From: Roseibium litorale
Lineage (GTDB): Bacteria; Pseudomonadota; Alphaproteobacteria; Rhizobiales; Stappiaceae
NCBI RefSeq assembly: GCF_014842915.1
Contig: NZ_JACYXI010000001.1
Coordinates: forward strand, 655,887 to 719,886
Reading direction: 5' to 3'
DNA: 64,000 nt
The first letter of the stretch is position 1. Every line of letters starts with the position of its first letter. Shown one piece after another: positions 51,849 through 59,618 of this stretch. A program made the translations under genes and the position numbers. The notes below the pieces were generated by a model that was not told the origin of the DNA, ran no database searches, and was given only the letters and a program-made list of their open reading frames with translations.

Positions 51849-53336
51849 CTACATGAGAGACGCGGAAGCTTCACGGACCTTCCGCGCGGACGCATCGATC
51901 TGCGAGGTTGAGGCGGAGATGGCCTGAATGTTGGTGCTGACCAGCTCCACGCCCGCTGCGGCGGTTTGCATGTTGGACGAGATCTCATTCGAGACGACCG
52001 ACTGCTCCTCGACCGCCGTTGCGATGCTCGCCGAAATCTCGCTGATGCGGCTGATGATTTGCATCACAGCCTCGATCGACCTCACAGCCTGCTCTGTCGT
52101 GCCTTGAACGGATACGACCTGTGCTGAAATTTCTTCGGTTGCCTTGCTCGTTTGGGAGGCCAGGCTCTTCACTTCGGAAGCAACGACTGCAAACCCCTTC
52201 CCGGCCTCTCCCGCACGAGCGGCCTCGATGGTTGCATTCAGTGCCAGAAGGTTTGTCTGGTTCGCAATGCTGTCGATCAACTCGATAACACTGCCGATTG
52301 TCTTCGCATCTTCGGCCAGTCCCGCCATGATCGTTGTTGACTGCTCAGCTTCTGTGACCGCGGACTTGGATATGTCCAGAGCTGTTTGAACCTGTCTGCT
52401 GATCTCATGAATCGATGCCACCAGCTCTTCGGATGCCGCCGCAACCGTCTGCACACTGGAAGCTGTCTGGATTGATGTGGAGGCCGAGCTGGTTGCTTGC
52501 TCTCCCGCATTCTCCAATGCCATGGAGATCTCGTTCAAGTCCCTGTTGATTTCGGACTGTACACGCGCGCGGCGGTGCCGTTCGGTCACGCGCGCCGTCA
52601 CATCCGTTGCAAACTTGACCACTTTGAACGGGCGGCCGGCTGCATCAAGGATCGGATTATAGGTCGCCTGGATCCAGACCGATTTCCCGCCTTTCCCAAG
52701 ACGCTCATATTCGCCGGATTGAAATTTTCCTGCCTTGAGCTGGTTCCAGAATTCAGCATATTCAGAAGAGCGTGCGTATTCCGCCCCGACGAACATTTTG
52801 TGATACTGGCCTTTGATCTCTTCAAGCCGGTACCCAAGAGCACCAAGGAAGTTCTCATTGGCGTCCAGGATCTTACCATCCAGGTCGAAATGGATTACAG
52901 CCTGAGACTTGTTGATGGCCGCGATCTGCCCCTGGTAGTCTGCGGTCACCAGCTTGGCGCTGGTGACATCGGCCGCGATCTTGACAACGCCAACTGGCTT
53001 CCCAGCCTTGTTCAGGATCGGATTATAGGAAGCCTGGATCCAGACCGGGCTGCCGCTCTTTGTTATCCGCATGAACTCGCCAGCCTGGAACTTCCCTTTG
53101 GAAAGGTTGGACCAGAAATCAGAGTATTGAGCGGAGGCAGCATAGTCCTTATCGACAAAGATTCTGTGGCTCTTGCCTTTGATCTCTTCAAGCTTGTAGC
53201 CAAGAAGTTTCAGGAAGTTCTCGTTCGCATCGACAATTGTGCCGTCAAGCTTGAATTCGATAATCGCCTGCGATCTGCTGAACGCATCGAGGATCAATTC
53301 GCTTTTCGCACTACTTCCAAAAACACCGAACATCAT
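51849..53336 (-). CDS. Soluble chemoreceptor with duplicated PAS domains
   Basis: 495-residue methyl-accepting protein with no membrane helix. Two PAS domains (about residues 10-130 and 132-252) are close copies of each other: both carry LDG.I.DANENFL..LGY.LEEIKG and VWIQA.YNPIL..AG.P..VVK.A.DVT. The MCP signalling domain follows with [20 protein letters not shown]. This resembles Aer/BdlA-type energy or redox receptors, where PAS domains bind FAD or haem; the cofactor is not evident here. It converges with the membrane receptor and shares its terminator. Confidence 0.93.
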   Translation of the reverse strand: MMFGVFGSSAKSELILDAFSRSQAIIEFKLDGTIVDANENFLKLLGYKLEEIKGKSHRIFVDKDYAASAQYSDFWSNLSKGKFQAGEFMRITKSGSPVWIQASYNPILNKAGKPVGVVKIAADVTSAKLVTADYQGQIAAINKSQAVIHFDLDGKILDANENFLGALGYRLEEIKGQYHKMFVGAEYARSSEYAEFWNQLKAGKFQSGEYERLGKGGKSVWIQATYNPILDAAGRPFKVVKFATDVTARVTERHRRARVQSEINRDLNEISMALENAGEQATSSASTSIQTASSVQTVAAASEELVASIHEISRQVQTALDISKSAVTEAEQSTTIMAGLAEDAKTIGSVIELIDSIANQTNLLALNATIEAARAGEAGKGFAVVASEVKSLASQTSKATEEISAQVVSVQGTTEQAVRSIEAVMQIISRISEISASIATAVEEQSVVSNEISSNMQTAAAGVELVSTNIQAISASTSQIDASARKVREASASLM

Positions 53337-53717
53337 TTCCCCCTAGGAACCGCGGCGTTGAATTTGACGTAAGGTTGCCGCTCTCCCGTTAAAAATTCAT
53401 TGCGCTGATTTTATTCAAGAGCCAAATCTTCATGTAGTGTTTGACATAAATTGTATAAAAATAAGTATTTCCCTCTAGGCACAAAGAAGGATTTACTTGT
53501 AATCAAGAACACAAAAATGAGACAAAATCGCTCAAATATTTCTCATAAGTCATTGATTATAAAAGATTTTAATCACAATCAGAGAGTGCAAAAATTAAAT
53601 ACAATCCCAAGGGTATATATTCTTCGGAAAATTTAAAGTTCCCCCAGCTTTAATTACGAAAACCTTTCGATACAGGAACAGGCTCCGTTAAATCCGTTTA
53701 AGATTAGGCGTAGGTGT
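53337..53717. other. AT-rich intergenic region
   Basis: About 380 bases, unusually AT-rich between 53,400 and 53,650. It should hold the promoter of the soluble receptor gene at its left end. A TTGACA occurs at 53442. A 61-codon frame on the plus strand (53451-53636) has Lys/Asn/Ile-rich composition expected from AT-rich noncoding DNA and no ribosome site; I see no supported gene. Confidence 0.5.
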
Positions 53718-54515
53718 TTAGTCCTGAAACGAGGAGTGCCTTGCCGCGGCTGCCAGTTCCACGAGAGCTGTGCGCAGCTGGTCCGGTGACGAGAGTGGCA
53801 GCGGGAACCAGACCCGCGCCATGTCATCCCCAGCCCGGAGATCGATACCTTCAGGATCGATGGAAGCCAGCCGCCAATTCCCTTTGCCGGCTTTCGCCAA
53901 GACCTCTGCGTAAAGCGCAAGCGCATCGGCGTGGTCCGCATTCATATGACTGATCACGCCGGCCTCTCTCAGGGAAAACTCCGTGCACAAGGCTTGTTCC
54001 AGCAGCAAGTCCCCCCGGTTCAGAACGAAGGCCTTTCCGAATCCGCCATTCAGGCTGGCCCTCTCCAACCGCAGGGCGAAAAAGGAAAAATCGGCGAAAT
54101 CCACATAGCGCTCGGCCTTCGGATGCCGGGCCAGATAACGCTGGCGCATCCGGTCATGAGCAGGTGCGCCCCGCTCCACTTTTTCCGCGTGACACATAAG
54201 CGTCACCCGTGGATGAGCGAGCGGATCGCCCTTGCCCGGCTCTCCCAGAAGCAGCGAGCAGCGGGCGTCTGCTGTCAGCGCTGAAGTGTGGCCTGAAAGG
54301 GCTGAAATCAAAATGAAGGGGGTGCCGTCCATGTCGGGCGCGAGCGCAACCCGGCTAGCCAACGGATGTCCGGTGCCAGGCTCAAGGGCGGCCAGAGAAC
54401 CGAACCGTGCGCTGCGGATCAGCCCGCGCGCCAGCCTACGGGCCTCATCATCCAGAGGACGCAGAACCTCCTTGCGAGGCTGAGAACTGGCGGGAGAAGA
54501 ATCTTTTGTGGTCAT
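53718..54515 (-). CDS. HugZ-like haem-utilisation / pyridoxamine oxidase-fold protein
   Basis: 265 residues in two parts: an N-terminal split-barrel flavin/haem-binding fold (RGLIRSARFGSLAALEPGTGHPLASRVALA, ILISALSGHTSALTADARCSLLLGEPGKGDPLAHPRVTLM) and a C-terminal DUF2470-like domain (VISHMNADHADALALYAE). This pair is typical of HugZ-type proteins, which bind or degrade haem and help use it as iron source. No haem transporter or regulator is next to it. Single-gene unit. Confidence 0.88.
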   Translation of the reverse strand: MTTKDSSPASSQPRKEVLRPLDDEARRLARGLIRSARFGSLAALEPGTGHPLASRVALAPDMDGTPFILISALSGHTSALTADARCSLLLGEPGKGDPLAHPRVTLMCHAEKVERGAPAHDRMRQRYLARHPKAERYVDFADFSFFALRLERASLNGGFGKAFVLNRGDLLLEQALCTEFSLREAGVISHMNADHADALALYAEVLAKAGKGNWRLASIDPEGIDLRAGDDMARVWFPLPLSSPDQLRTALVELAAAARHSSFQD

Positions 54516-54630
54516 TTGGCTGCCCGGCCCGCAAGACTGCAGGCTTTCTGAACGGGCCGCGCAAGCCCGTGATGTCTCTCCACCGCTCTTTTACGACAGA
54601 CACTGGTACAAAACAAAGCCTTACCGCGAC

Positions 54631-54686
54631 GTTCAGGCAGTTCGCGAACATGAACGCCAGATGAACGGGGGTCTCAGAACCGGTTC
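54631..54686. promoter_or_regulatory. Cluster of GTTC/GAAC half-sites upstream of the BA14K-like gene
   Basis: Six GTTC or GAAC elements in 56 bases, including two perfect 10-bp palindromes GTTCGCGAAC (54640-54649) and GAACCGGTTC (54677-54686) and two TGAACG repeats 11 bases apart (54651, 54662). It ends 115 bases before the BA14K-like start. Likely a regulator-binding region; the regulator is unknown. Confidence 0.45.
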
Positions 54687-54800
54687 AGTCCGCAAGTGGC
54701 ATAGTCCAGTCATCGAAACACGGCGCTCAGCGCCAAGCGGCCTAAGCCAAGGTTCAAACCGGAGCTCAACCATGTGGCCGCCGAGACATGGAGACTGGAT

Positions 54801-55229
54801 ATGACCCTTTCCAAGCGCATTCTGACCGCCGTCCTGTCAGGCACCCTTCTGATCTCCGGACTGAACCTGGCCGAAGCCGGTCCGCGTCACGGCTGGAACG
54901 ACGGCCCCCGCCACGGTTGGGACCACAATCCGCGCCCCCCGCGCTATGACCACCACCGCCGCCACAACAACAACGCAGGCGCAGCCGTGGCTGCAGGTGT
55001 GATTGGCCTGGCTGCCGGCGCAATCCTGCTAGGCTCCATGAACCAGCAGAGCCGTGCGGCCCCTGCGCCGTCCTACTATCCGCCGGCCCCTTATCCGGGC
55101 AGTGTCTCCTCCGGCCTGCAGCCGTGGAGCCCGGCCTGGTACCAGTACTGCGAAAGCCGCTACCGCTCGTTCAACCCGTCGACCGGTACTTTCACCACCT
55201 ACCAGGGTGAGCAGCGCTTCTGCCAGTAA
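54801..55229 (+). CDS. BA14K-like exported protein
   Basis: 142 residues with a Sec signal peptide (cleavage after AEA, about residue 26), a His/Arg/Asn-rich segment (GPRHGWNDGPRHGWDHNPRP and more), a hydrophobic helix (AGAAVAAGVIGLAAGAILLGS) and the C-terminal BA14K motif WYQYCESRYRSFNPSTGTFT..EQRFCQ. The family was named for a Brucella immunoreactive lectin-like protein and is common in Hyphomicrobiales. The ATG at 54801 is preceded by GGAG; the frame open to 54774 is not needed. Confidence 0.88.
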   Translation: MTLSKRILTAVLSGTLLISGLNLAEAGPRHGWNDGPRHGWDHNPRPPRYDHHRRHNNNAGAAVAAGVIGLAAGAILLGSMNQQSRAAPAPSYYPPAPYPGSVSSGLQPWSPAWYQYCESRYRSFNPSTGTFTTYQGEQRFCQ

Positions 55230-55313
55230 ACCAAACCGGCACGGCCGATGCGCTGGACTGCCCCCGAGAGCCACAGGCCAGCCGAACTGGCCACCTGCCC
55301 TCCCAGCCATCAA

Positions 55314-55337
55314 GAGGGGCCGCTCACGCGGCCCCTC
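55314..55337. terminator. Hairpin terminator candidate between convergent genes
   Basis: Perfect 10-bp stem GAGGGGCCGC/GCGGCCCCTC with 4-base loop TCAC, 85 bases past the BA14K-like stop and 34 bases past the extensin-like stop. T-runs are weak on both sides. Confidence 0.55.
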
Positions 55338-55370
55338 GCGCTGTTGCTCTCATGGCAACGGAGGCGGCCG

Positions 55371-56495
55371 CTACTGACAAATCAGATAGGTGCAGGTTTT
55401 TCCGTGACAGCCAATATCGACATGCAGATGGCTCTTGTGGTGCACATCGGCCTCCGGCCCCAGAACGGTCGTGAACCGCTGGCACGCAGCCGTATGCACC
55501 GCCCTGAGGAACCGGCCTTTGGGGCTGGGCTCAACTGCATTCTTGTCCCAATCGTCCGCAACCGTCACAGTTTCTCCTGAGGACAGGACAAAGCCGGCAA
55601 TATCCAGGGCATTCCCGCGGGCATGCTCGGAAATCTTGCCCGTCTCGCCATTGTTGCGCAGCCGGCAGGAGTAGCCCGGACCAGTCTGAACCTTGACCAG
55701 ATGCGCGCCCAGCAAAGTTTTGGACAGCGGCGCGACATCCTTGACCAGCCACTCGGCAACCTTCTCACCCAGAGCACAGGTCACCGTGGGCTCAGGCGAG
55801 AAACCCGCCTCCGGAGAAAGACGAAGCGTCGTCAGCTGAACCGCGTCCTCAAATCCGCACCCGCCATCTCCTTCGACCGGCGGCCTTGGCTCGAAGTTCG
55901 CCCTTTCGATCTTGCAGGCTTCACTTTTGAAGGCTCGCGCATCCGGATGCTGGTGCACTGTGGTCAATGGCCCTGAAGGTGTCAGTGGGCTTGGAGCTGC
56001 ACCAGGGGCCGGTTTGGGCTCTGGGGCTGGAGCGGGCAGCAGGACAGAAGCCTCTGTTGCGTCCTCTTCCGGTTCACCAGCTCGGGCCGCCTGAGGTGTT
56101 GCCTCCCCCGGCTTCTGAACTTCGGTTTGAGGCTCTGGAGCGGCAGGTACAACAGCTTCACCCACTGCCTCTGGTTTTTCCAGCGGGATAGGCTCCACGT
56201 CCTTCATCGCGAGCGGCTTTGCCTGGGGAAAGGGTATCGTCATTCCGCGTCTGACAGGCCTTTTCCTGTTCTCCTCAGGGGCAAGAAGCTCCTCCAACGG
56301 CTTTACCAGCTCGCGGACGGCAGAAGGAAACGAAGACCCGGCTCCCTTGGCAGCAAAGCTTGCCCCAGGCAAAGCGGTCATCCCTGCTAGGAGCACAAGA
56401 CAGATCACTCCCGTACGGACAGTCAGTCCGCCCCTGAAAGGTTCAAGGACGTTTCCTTGGTGGTGATCCGGGCGTTGACGCAGGAAGATCTTCAT
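55371..56495 (-). CDS. Extensin-like C-terminal domain protein
   Basis: 374 residues: N-terminal signal or anchor helix (TGVICLVLLAGMTALPGASFA), a Pro/Glu/Ala-rich linker of roughly 120 residues, and a C-terminal extensin-like domain (about 190-374) with conserved cysteines and the metal-type motifs ISEHARGNALDIAGF and HHKSHLHVDIG. These motifs resemble LAS-type metallopeptidases (SxHxxGxAxD and HxH), so peptidoglycan or periplasmic peptide hydrolysis is possible; no activity is proven for this group as far as I know. Divergent from the LysE-type gene at 56578. Confidence 0.85.
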   Translation of the reverse strand: MKIFLRQRPDHHQGNVLEPFRGGLTVRTGVICLVLLAGMTALPGASFAAKGAGSSFPSAVRELVKPLEELLAPEENRKRPVRRGMTIPFPQAKPLAMKDVEPIPLEKPEAVGEAVVPAAPEPQTEVQKPGEATPQAARAGEPEEDATEASVLLPAPAPEPKPAPGAAPSPLTPSGPLTTVHQHPDARAFKSEACKIERANFEPRPPVEGDGGCGFEDAVQLTTLRLSPEAGFSPEPTVTCALGEKVAEWLVKDVAPLSKTLLGAHLVKVQTGPGYSCRLRNNGETGKISEHARGNALDIAGFVLSSGETVTVADDWDKNAVEPSPKGRFLRAVHTAACQRFTTVLGPEADVHHKSHLHVDIGCHGKTCTYLICQ

Positions 56496-56577
56496 GGGCT
56501 AATTTCCCCCTTGTTTTTCCGCTCATTGAGGCAATTGACAGCCCCGGAACGGATCCGCCGTAAGGACACGCGAAACA

Positions 56578-57204
56578 ATGCTCATGTCTATGGAACTCTT
56601 TGGCGCCTATGTGGTTGCAACAATCATTCTTCTGGCCATTCCCGGGCCAACAATCCTGCTGGTGATCAGCTATGCGATCTCGCATGGGAAGAAGTCTGCG
56701 GCGGCCAGTGTTCTGGGAGTAGCCTTGGGCGACGCAACAGCCGCCACCGCGTCTCTTCTTGGATTGGGGGCAATCCTGGCGACCTCGGCCTTCCTCTTCT
56801 CTGTGCTTAAATGGGTGGGGGCGGCCTACCTGTTCTGGATCGGCGTCAAGATGTGGCGAAGCAAGTCAAACGGCCTGAAGGCCGGAGAGGTGGAACATGC
56901 ACCGCCCCGGAAGATCTTTCTTCACGCCTATGTGGTTACTGCCCTCAATCCGAAAGGCATCATTTTCTTCATGGCGTTTCTGCCTCACTTCATTTCGGCC
57001 AGCGCACCCGTCACACCCCAACTGTTGCTGCTGGGGACAACTTTCGTGGTTCTTGGCGTGGTGAACGCTGCGGTCTATGCCTTTGCGGCCTCGGCGATAG
57101 GTGACCGTCTGCGCAGCCCTTCCCTGATGAAGATCGTGAACAGAATCGGAGGCGGTTTCCTGATGTCTGCCGCCGCCATGACGGCAAGCCTGCAACGGGC
57201 GTAA
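56578..57204 (+). CDS. LysE/RhtB family exporter
   Basis: 208 residues with six hydrophobic segments and the signature LAIPGPTILLVISYAISHGKKSAAASVLGVALGD. Such proteins export amino acids such as lysine, threonine or homoserine; cargo here unknown. It is a different protein from the LysE-type gene at 35778. Divergent from the extensin-like gene and convergent with the DUF2336 gene 35 bases downstream, without an obvious terminator between. Confidence 0.88.
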   Translation: MLMSMELFGAYVVATIILLAIPGPTILLVISYAISHGKKSAAASVLGVALGDATAATASLLGLGAILATSAFLFSVLKWVGAAYLFWIGVKMWRSKSNGLKAGEVEHAPPRKIFLHAYVVTALNPKGIIFFMAFLPHFISASAPVTPQLLLLGTTFVVLGVVNAAVYAFAASAIGDRLRSPSLMKIVNRIGGGFLMSAAAMTASLQRA

Positions 57205-57239
57205 GATGCAAGTGTAGCAAGCCGTGAAGATGTCTTACG

Positions 57240-58403
57240 TCACCCGGCGGTGGGGGGCGTTGCTGTCTTGGCTTTTTTCGGCAGTGACCTGCGGAATACG
57301 CCGCTCCTTTGAGGAGCAGTTTCCTCGTGCTCTTGTTCTTTAGGCTGGCACGAGGCCCGGATTGCCTTCAGCGACTCGACTGCCACTTCCTTTGAGAAGT
57401 TCTTGTAACGCTTGATTGCTTCTGCCACGTCCTGACCGGAAAGCCCCACCTTCCGCGCCCGGACGGTCAGGATATTCTTGAAGCCCTCATCTGAAACGCC
57501 ACTGGCCTTGCAGACCACAATGAGCGTTTTCTCCGACTTTCCATAAATCAGCTGCGAAACACTCCCCATGGGCAGTTTGCTGACCTTCGCCAAGAGAATT
57601 CCGAGTTCGGCAAGCCCATCGTTCCGGATGAAATGCCTGATCCCCTCATCCAGAGAAACCGTTCCCTCAACCACCTTGCTGATGAAAAGCATGGCCTCCC
57701 GGCGGGTTGTTTCCAGCTTGGATGCCTGTTCCTTGACCGTGTCCACAGCCCGCTCGGCAAGAGCCTTGGCGAGAAGGCTGTCACCGCCCATGGCCTGAAC
57801 CCGTTCGGCCATTTCTTCCGTTAGAAGATTGGCGAGCACACTGGCCGCGCAGTCCGGCAAATCTTTCCGCTTGATCAGAGCCATCTGAAGCCCCGGATAG
57901 GTTTTCACCTTATTCACAAGACGGGTGAAGGTCTCATTGACCATGGCCGCGCCGGTGTTGCCTGCAACCGTCTCCAGAACGCCCTCATCGCCCCGTTCAA
58001 CCAAAACGCCGGTCACATTTTCCTGCACTTTCTTGCGGGACGCGATCGCCTCAAGATGCTCCATGGAGCAGGACCGGGCGATATCCTCCAGGTCTTTGGC
58101 GTCAAGAACATCGCTGTTCCGGAGAACTGCTTCGGCGACGGGAAAGTTGTCCGAAGCAAGCTTCGCCATAAGGTCGTGGGGCGCAGATGGGTGGTGGCAC
58201 ATCTTGAGCGCCAGGGAGATGCGTGTCTCCTCTTCAAGCTCATCCAGAACACGCATGATAATCTCGCCAAACAGAATGCTGATCTGTTCGGCATGATCTG
58301 GATCAGTTGTTACGAAAAGATCGGAGAGAGCCGTGACCAAGGTCTTGCGCCCTGCCGTGCTGTTGTCTTTCGCCAGCTCTGACAATCTTGACAGGCTCAG
58401 CAT
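57240..58403 (-). CDS. DUF2336 protein
   Basis: 387 residues, all-helical look with HEAT-like repeats: LAKDNSTAGRKTLVTALSDLF, MCHHPSAPHDLMAKLASDNFPVAEAVLRNSDVL, RIRHFIRNDGLAELGILL-type segments and AGLSGQDVAEAIKRYKNFSKE near the end. DUF2336 proteins are common in alphaproteobacteria and have no settled function. The ATG at 58403 has GGGGGTG at proper distance; a TTG one codon upstream is less likely. A charged, basic tail (FRRSLPKKAKT) closes the protein. Confidence 0.85.
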   Translation of the reverse strand: MLSLSRLSELAKDNSTAGRKTLVTALSDLFVTTDPDHAEQISILFGEIIMRVLDELEEETRISLALKMCHHPSAPHDLMAKLASDNFPVAEAVLRNSDVLDAKDLEDIARSCSMEHLEAIASRKKVQENVTGVLVERGDEGVLETVAGNTGAAMVNETFTRLVNKVKTYPGLQMALIKRKDLPDCAASVLANLLTEEMAERVQAMGGDSLLAKALAERAVDTVKEQASKLETTRREAMLFISKVVEGTVSLDEGIRHFIRNDGLAELGILLAKVSKLPMGSVSQLIYGKSEKTLIVVCKASGVSDEGFKNILTVRARKVGLSGQDVAEAIKRYKNFSKEVAVESLKAIRASCQPKEQEHEETAPQRSGVFRRSLPKKAKTATPPTAG

Positions 58404-58789
58404 CAAACACCCCCGAAACCCGGCCTTCCTGCCCTGAATAGTAGGCAGCTGTCATTAACAACTTACTACCCGCAGCCCCTTAAAATCCATAGGGTTTAAT
58501 ACGAATCCTCAAAACGCCTCAAAGCCTTAAGCTGGAAAAGCCGCCGTTTCCGCCGATTTCCGCCCTGGCACAGCCCAAAGATGCGACATTTAGAAACATG
58601 TTCCCAGGGGATATATCCCAACACTTTGGCTAATTCCTTGAGAGAACGGATCAATTTTCTCCAGCTGCCCTGTATTTTGAAGATCTCAATCCCCAGGCCT
58701 TCGCACTGCAGCAACTTTTTTGCTTCGGATTGAAGGACCTGTCGCCTAAGATCTGTGCTGCAAATATCGAAGGTGATCGGGAGGCCAAC
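58404..58789. other. Intergenic region upstream of DUF2336 and a small ORF
   Basis: About 390 bases with the divergent promoters of the DUF2336 gene and of the 27-codon ORF. A 72-codon minus-strand frame (58496-58714) has no ribosome site or recognisable features. I see no other gene. Confidence 0.45.
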
Positions 58790-58873
58790 ATGCTACTGAC
58801 GCGCAACCTGAACATGATTGCCTTTTTCGCCGCATTCGCATTCCTCGCAGCGATCGTGCTCGGGGTCCTTTAA
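58790..58873 (+). CDS. 27-residue hydrophobic small protein
   Basis: ATG at 58790 with GGGAGG five bases upstream. The product starts MLLTRNLNMIA and continues as one hydrophobic helix (FFAAFAFLAAIVLGVL), a single membrane-spanning segment with a positively charged N-terminus. The match of a strong ribosome site, clean stop and full-length membrane helix makes it a likely real small membrane protein of unknown function. Hairpins and a terminator follow at 58925-59056. Confidence 0.6.
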   Translation: MLLTRNLNMIAFFAAFAFLAAIVLGVL

Positions 58874-58964
58874 GAACCGGCGGAACTGCCCTGGCAGGTA
58901 TTCGGGCAGAAAACGACACATAGACCGCTGATTAGCGGCGAGCGTTGTTTTAGCTTATGATTTT

Positions 58965-58994
58965 AACCATCCGGCTGATCAAAAGCCGATGGTT
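58965..58994. repeat. Hairpin, possible small-RNA or 3' UTR structure
   Basis: AACCATCCGGC pairs with GCCGATGGTT (one bulge) over a 9-base loop, followed by AAAAATAAAA. A smaller hairpin CGCT-GATT-AGCG lies just before it (58926-58937). Confidence 0.45.
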
Positions 58995-59022
58995 GGAAAA
59001 ATAAAATGAACTGCCCCATCTG

Positions 59023-59056
59023 ATCCCCGTCTTCTTGGCCGGGGATTTTGTTTTGA
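59023..59056 (+). terminator. Rho-independent terminator
   Basis: ATCCCCG (59023-59029) pairs with CGGGGAT (59040-59046), followed by TTTGTTTTG. It ends the transcript of the 27-codon gene or of a small RNA at 58,88x-59,05x. Confidence 0.75.
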
Positions 59057-59201
59057 TGGCAAGCGTTCATATGGATGCCGAGTTTCCGGCTCAATTCCGG
59101 TTCACCCTGCCAGGGCGCCGGCTGTTGCAGCACTTATCTGTCACAACCGTATTTCCTGCACGTCTCCCGGAGGTATCCAACTTCCAAAAGGGAAAGTGAA
59201 C

Positions 59202-59522
59202 ATGGCAACGATCATTTGGGGTGTCGTCAAATCCGACGGCTCGATCCTCTCCGGCAGCACGGGCAATGGCACTGGCTACAATTTCAATGTCGTCAACCAG
59301 TCTGCAGGTGTCTATCAGATTCAGTTTGATGATGACTTTGACGCCACTCCGGCGATCACAGGATCGCAGGTCCTTTGGGGTAATCTCGGCCAGAACCCAC
59401 TGGACAACATCGTTTTCCCCTATCTGAACGAAAACGGGGCCACGGCCATCGTGGGCGATTCCAACGGCAGCCATCAGAACCGGAGCTTCTCCTTTATCGC
59501 CATTGGCCCCGACGGACGCTAA
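59202..59522 (+). CDS. Small beta-rich protein of unknown function
   Basis: 106 residues without a signal peptide: MATIIWGVVKSDGSILSGSTG, then YQIQFDDDFDATPAITGSQ, and a C-terminal block GDSNGSHQNRSFSFIAIGPDG. The pattern of short beta strands with DFxxxPAI and GDSxGxxxxRSFxFIAIG recurs, from memory, in small stand-alone bacterial proteins and in phage tail-fibre-like repeats; no function is known to me. The ATG at 59202 is chosen over the GTG at 59196. GGGAAAG upstream is a fair ribosome site. It converges with metH. Confidence 0.7.
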   Translation: MATIIWGVVKSDGSILSGSTGNGTGYNFNVVNQSAGVYQIQFDDDFDATPAITGSQVLWGNLGQNPLDNIVFPYLNENGATAIVGDSNGSHQNRSFSFIAIGPDGR

Positions 59523-59549
59523 ACTACGTGTTCCAGCGCTATTGCGCCC

Positions 59550-59586
59550 GAAACACAAAACCCCGCAGATCTTGCGATCTGCGGGG
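59550..59586 (-). terminator. Rho-independent terminator of the metF-metH operon
   Basis: Perfect 11-bp stem CCCCGCAGATC/GATCTGCGGGG (59561-59571 with 59576-59586), 4-base loop, and TTTTGTGTTT on the minus strand, 33 bases past the metH stop. Confidence 0.93.
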
Positions 59587-59618
59587 CAATGATTGGCCAG
59601 AGGCAAACGGGCTGGACC

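Noticed and set aside
53451..53636. 61-codon ORF in the AT-rich gap
   Set aside because: No ribosome site; residue composition is what AT-rich noncoding DNA gives.
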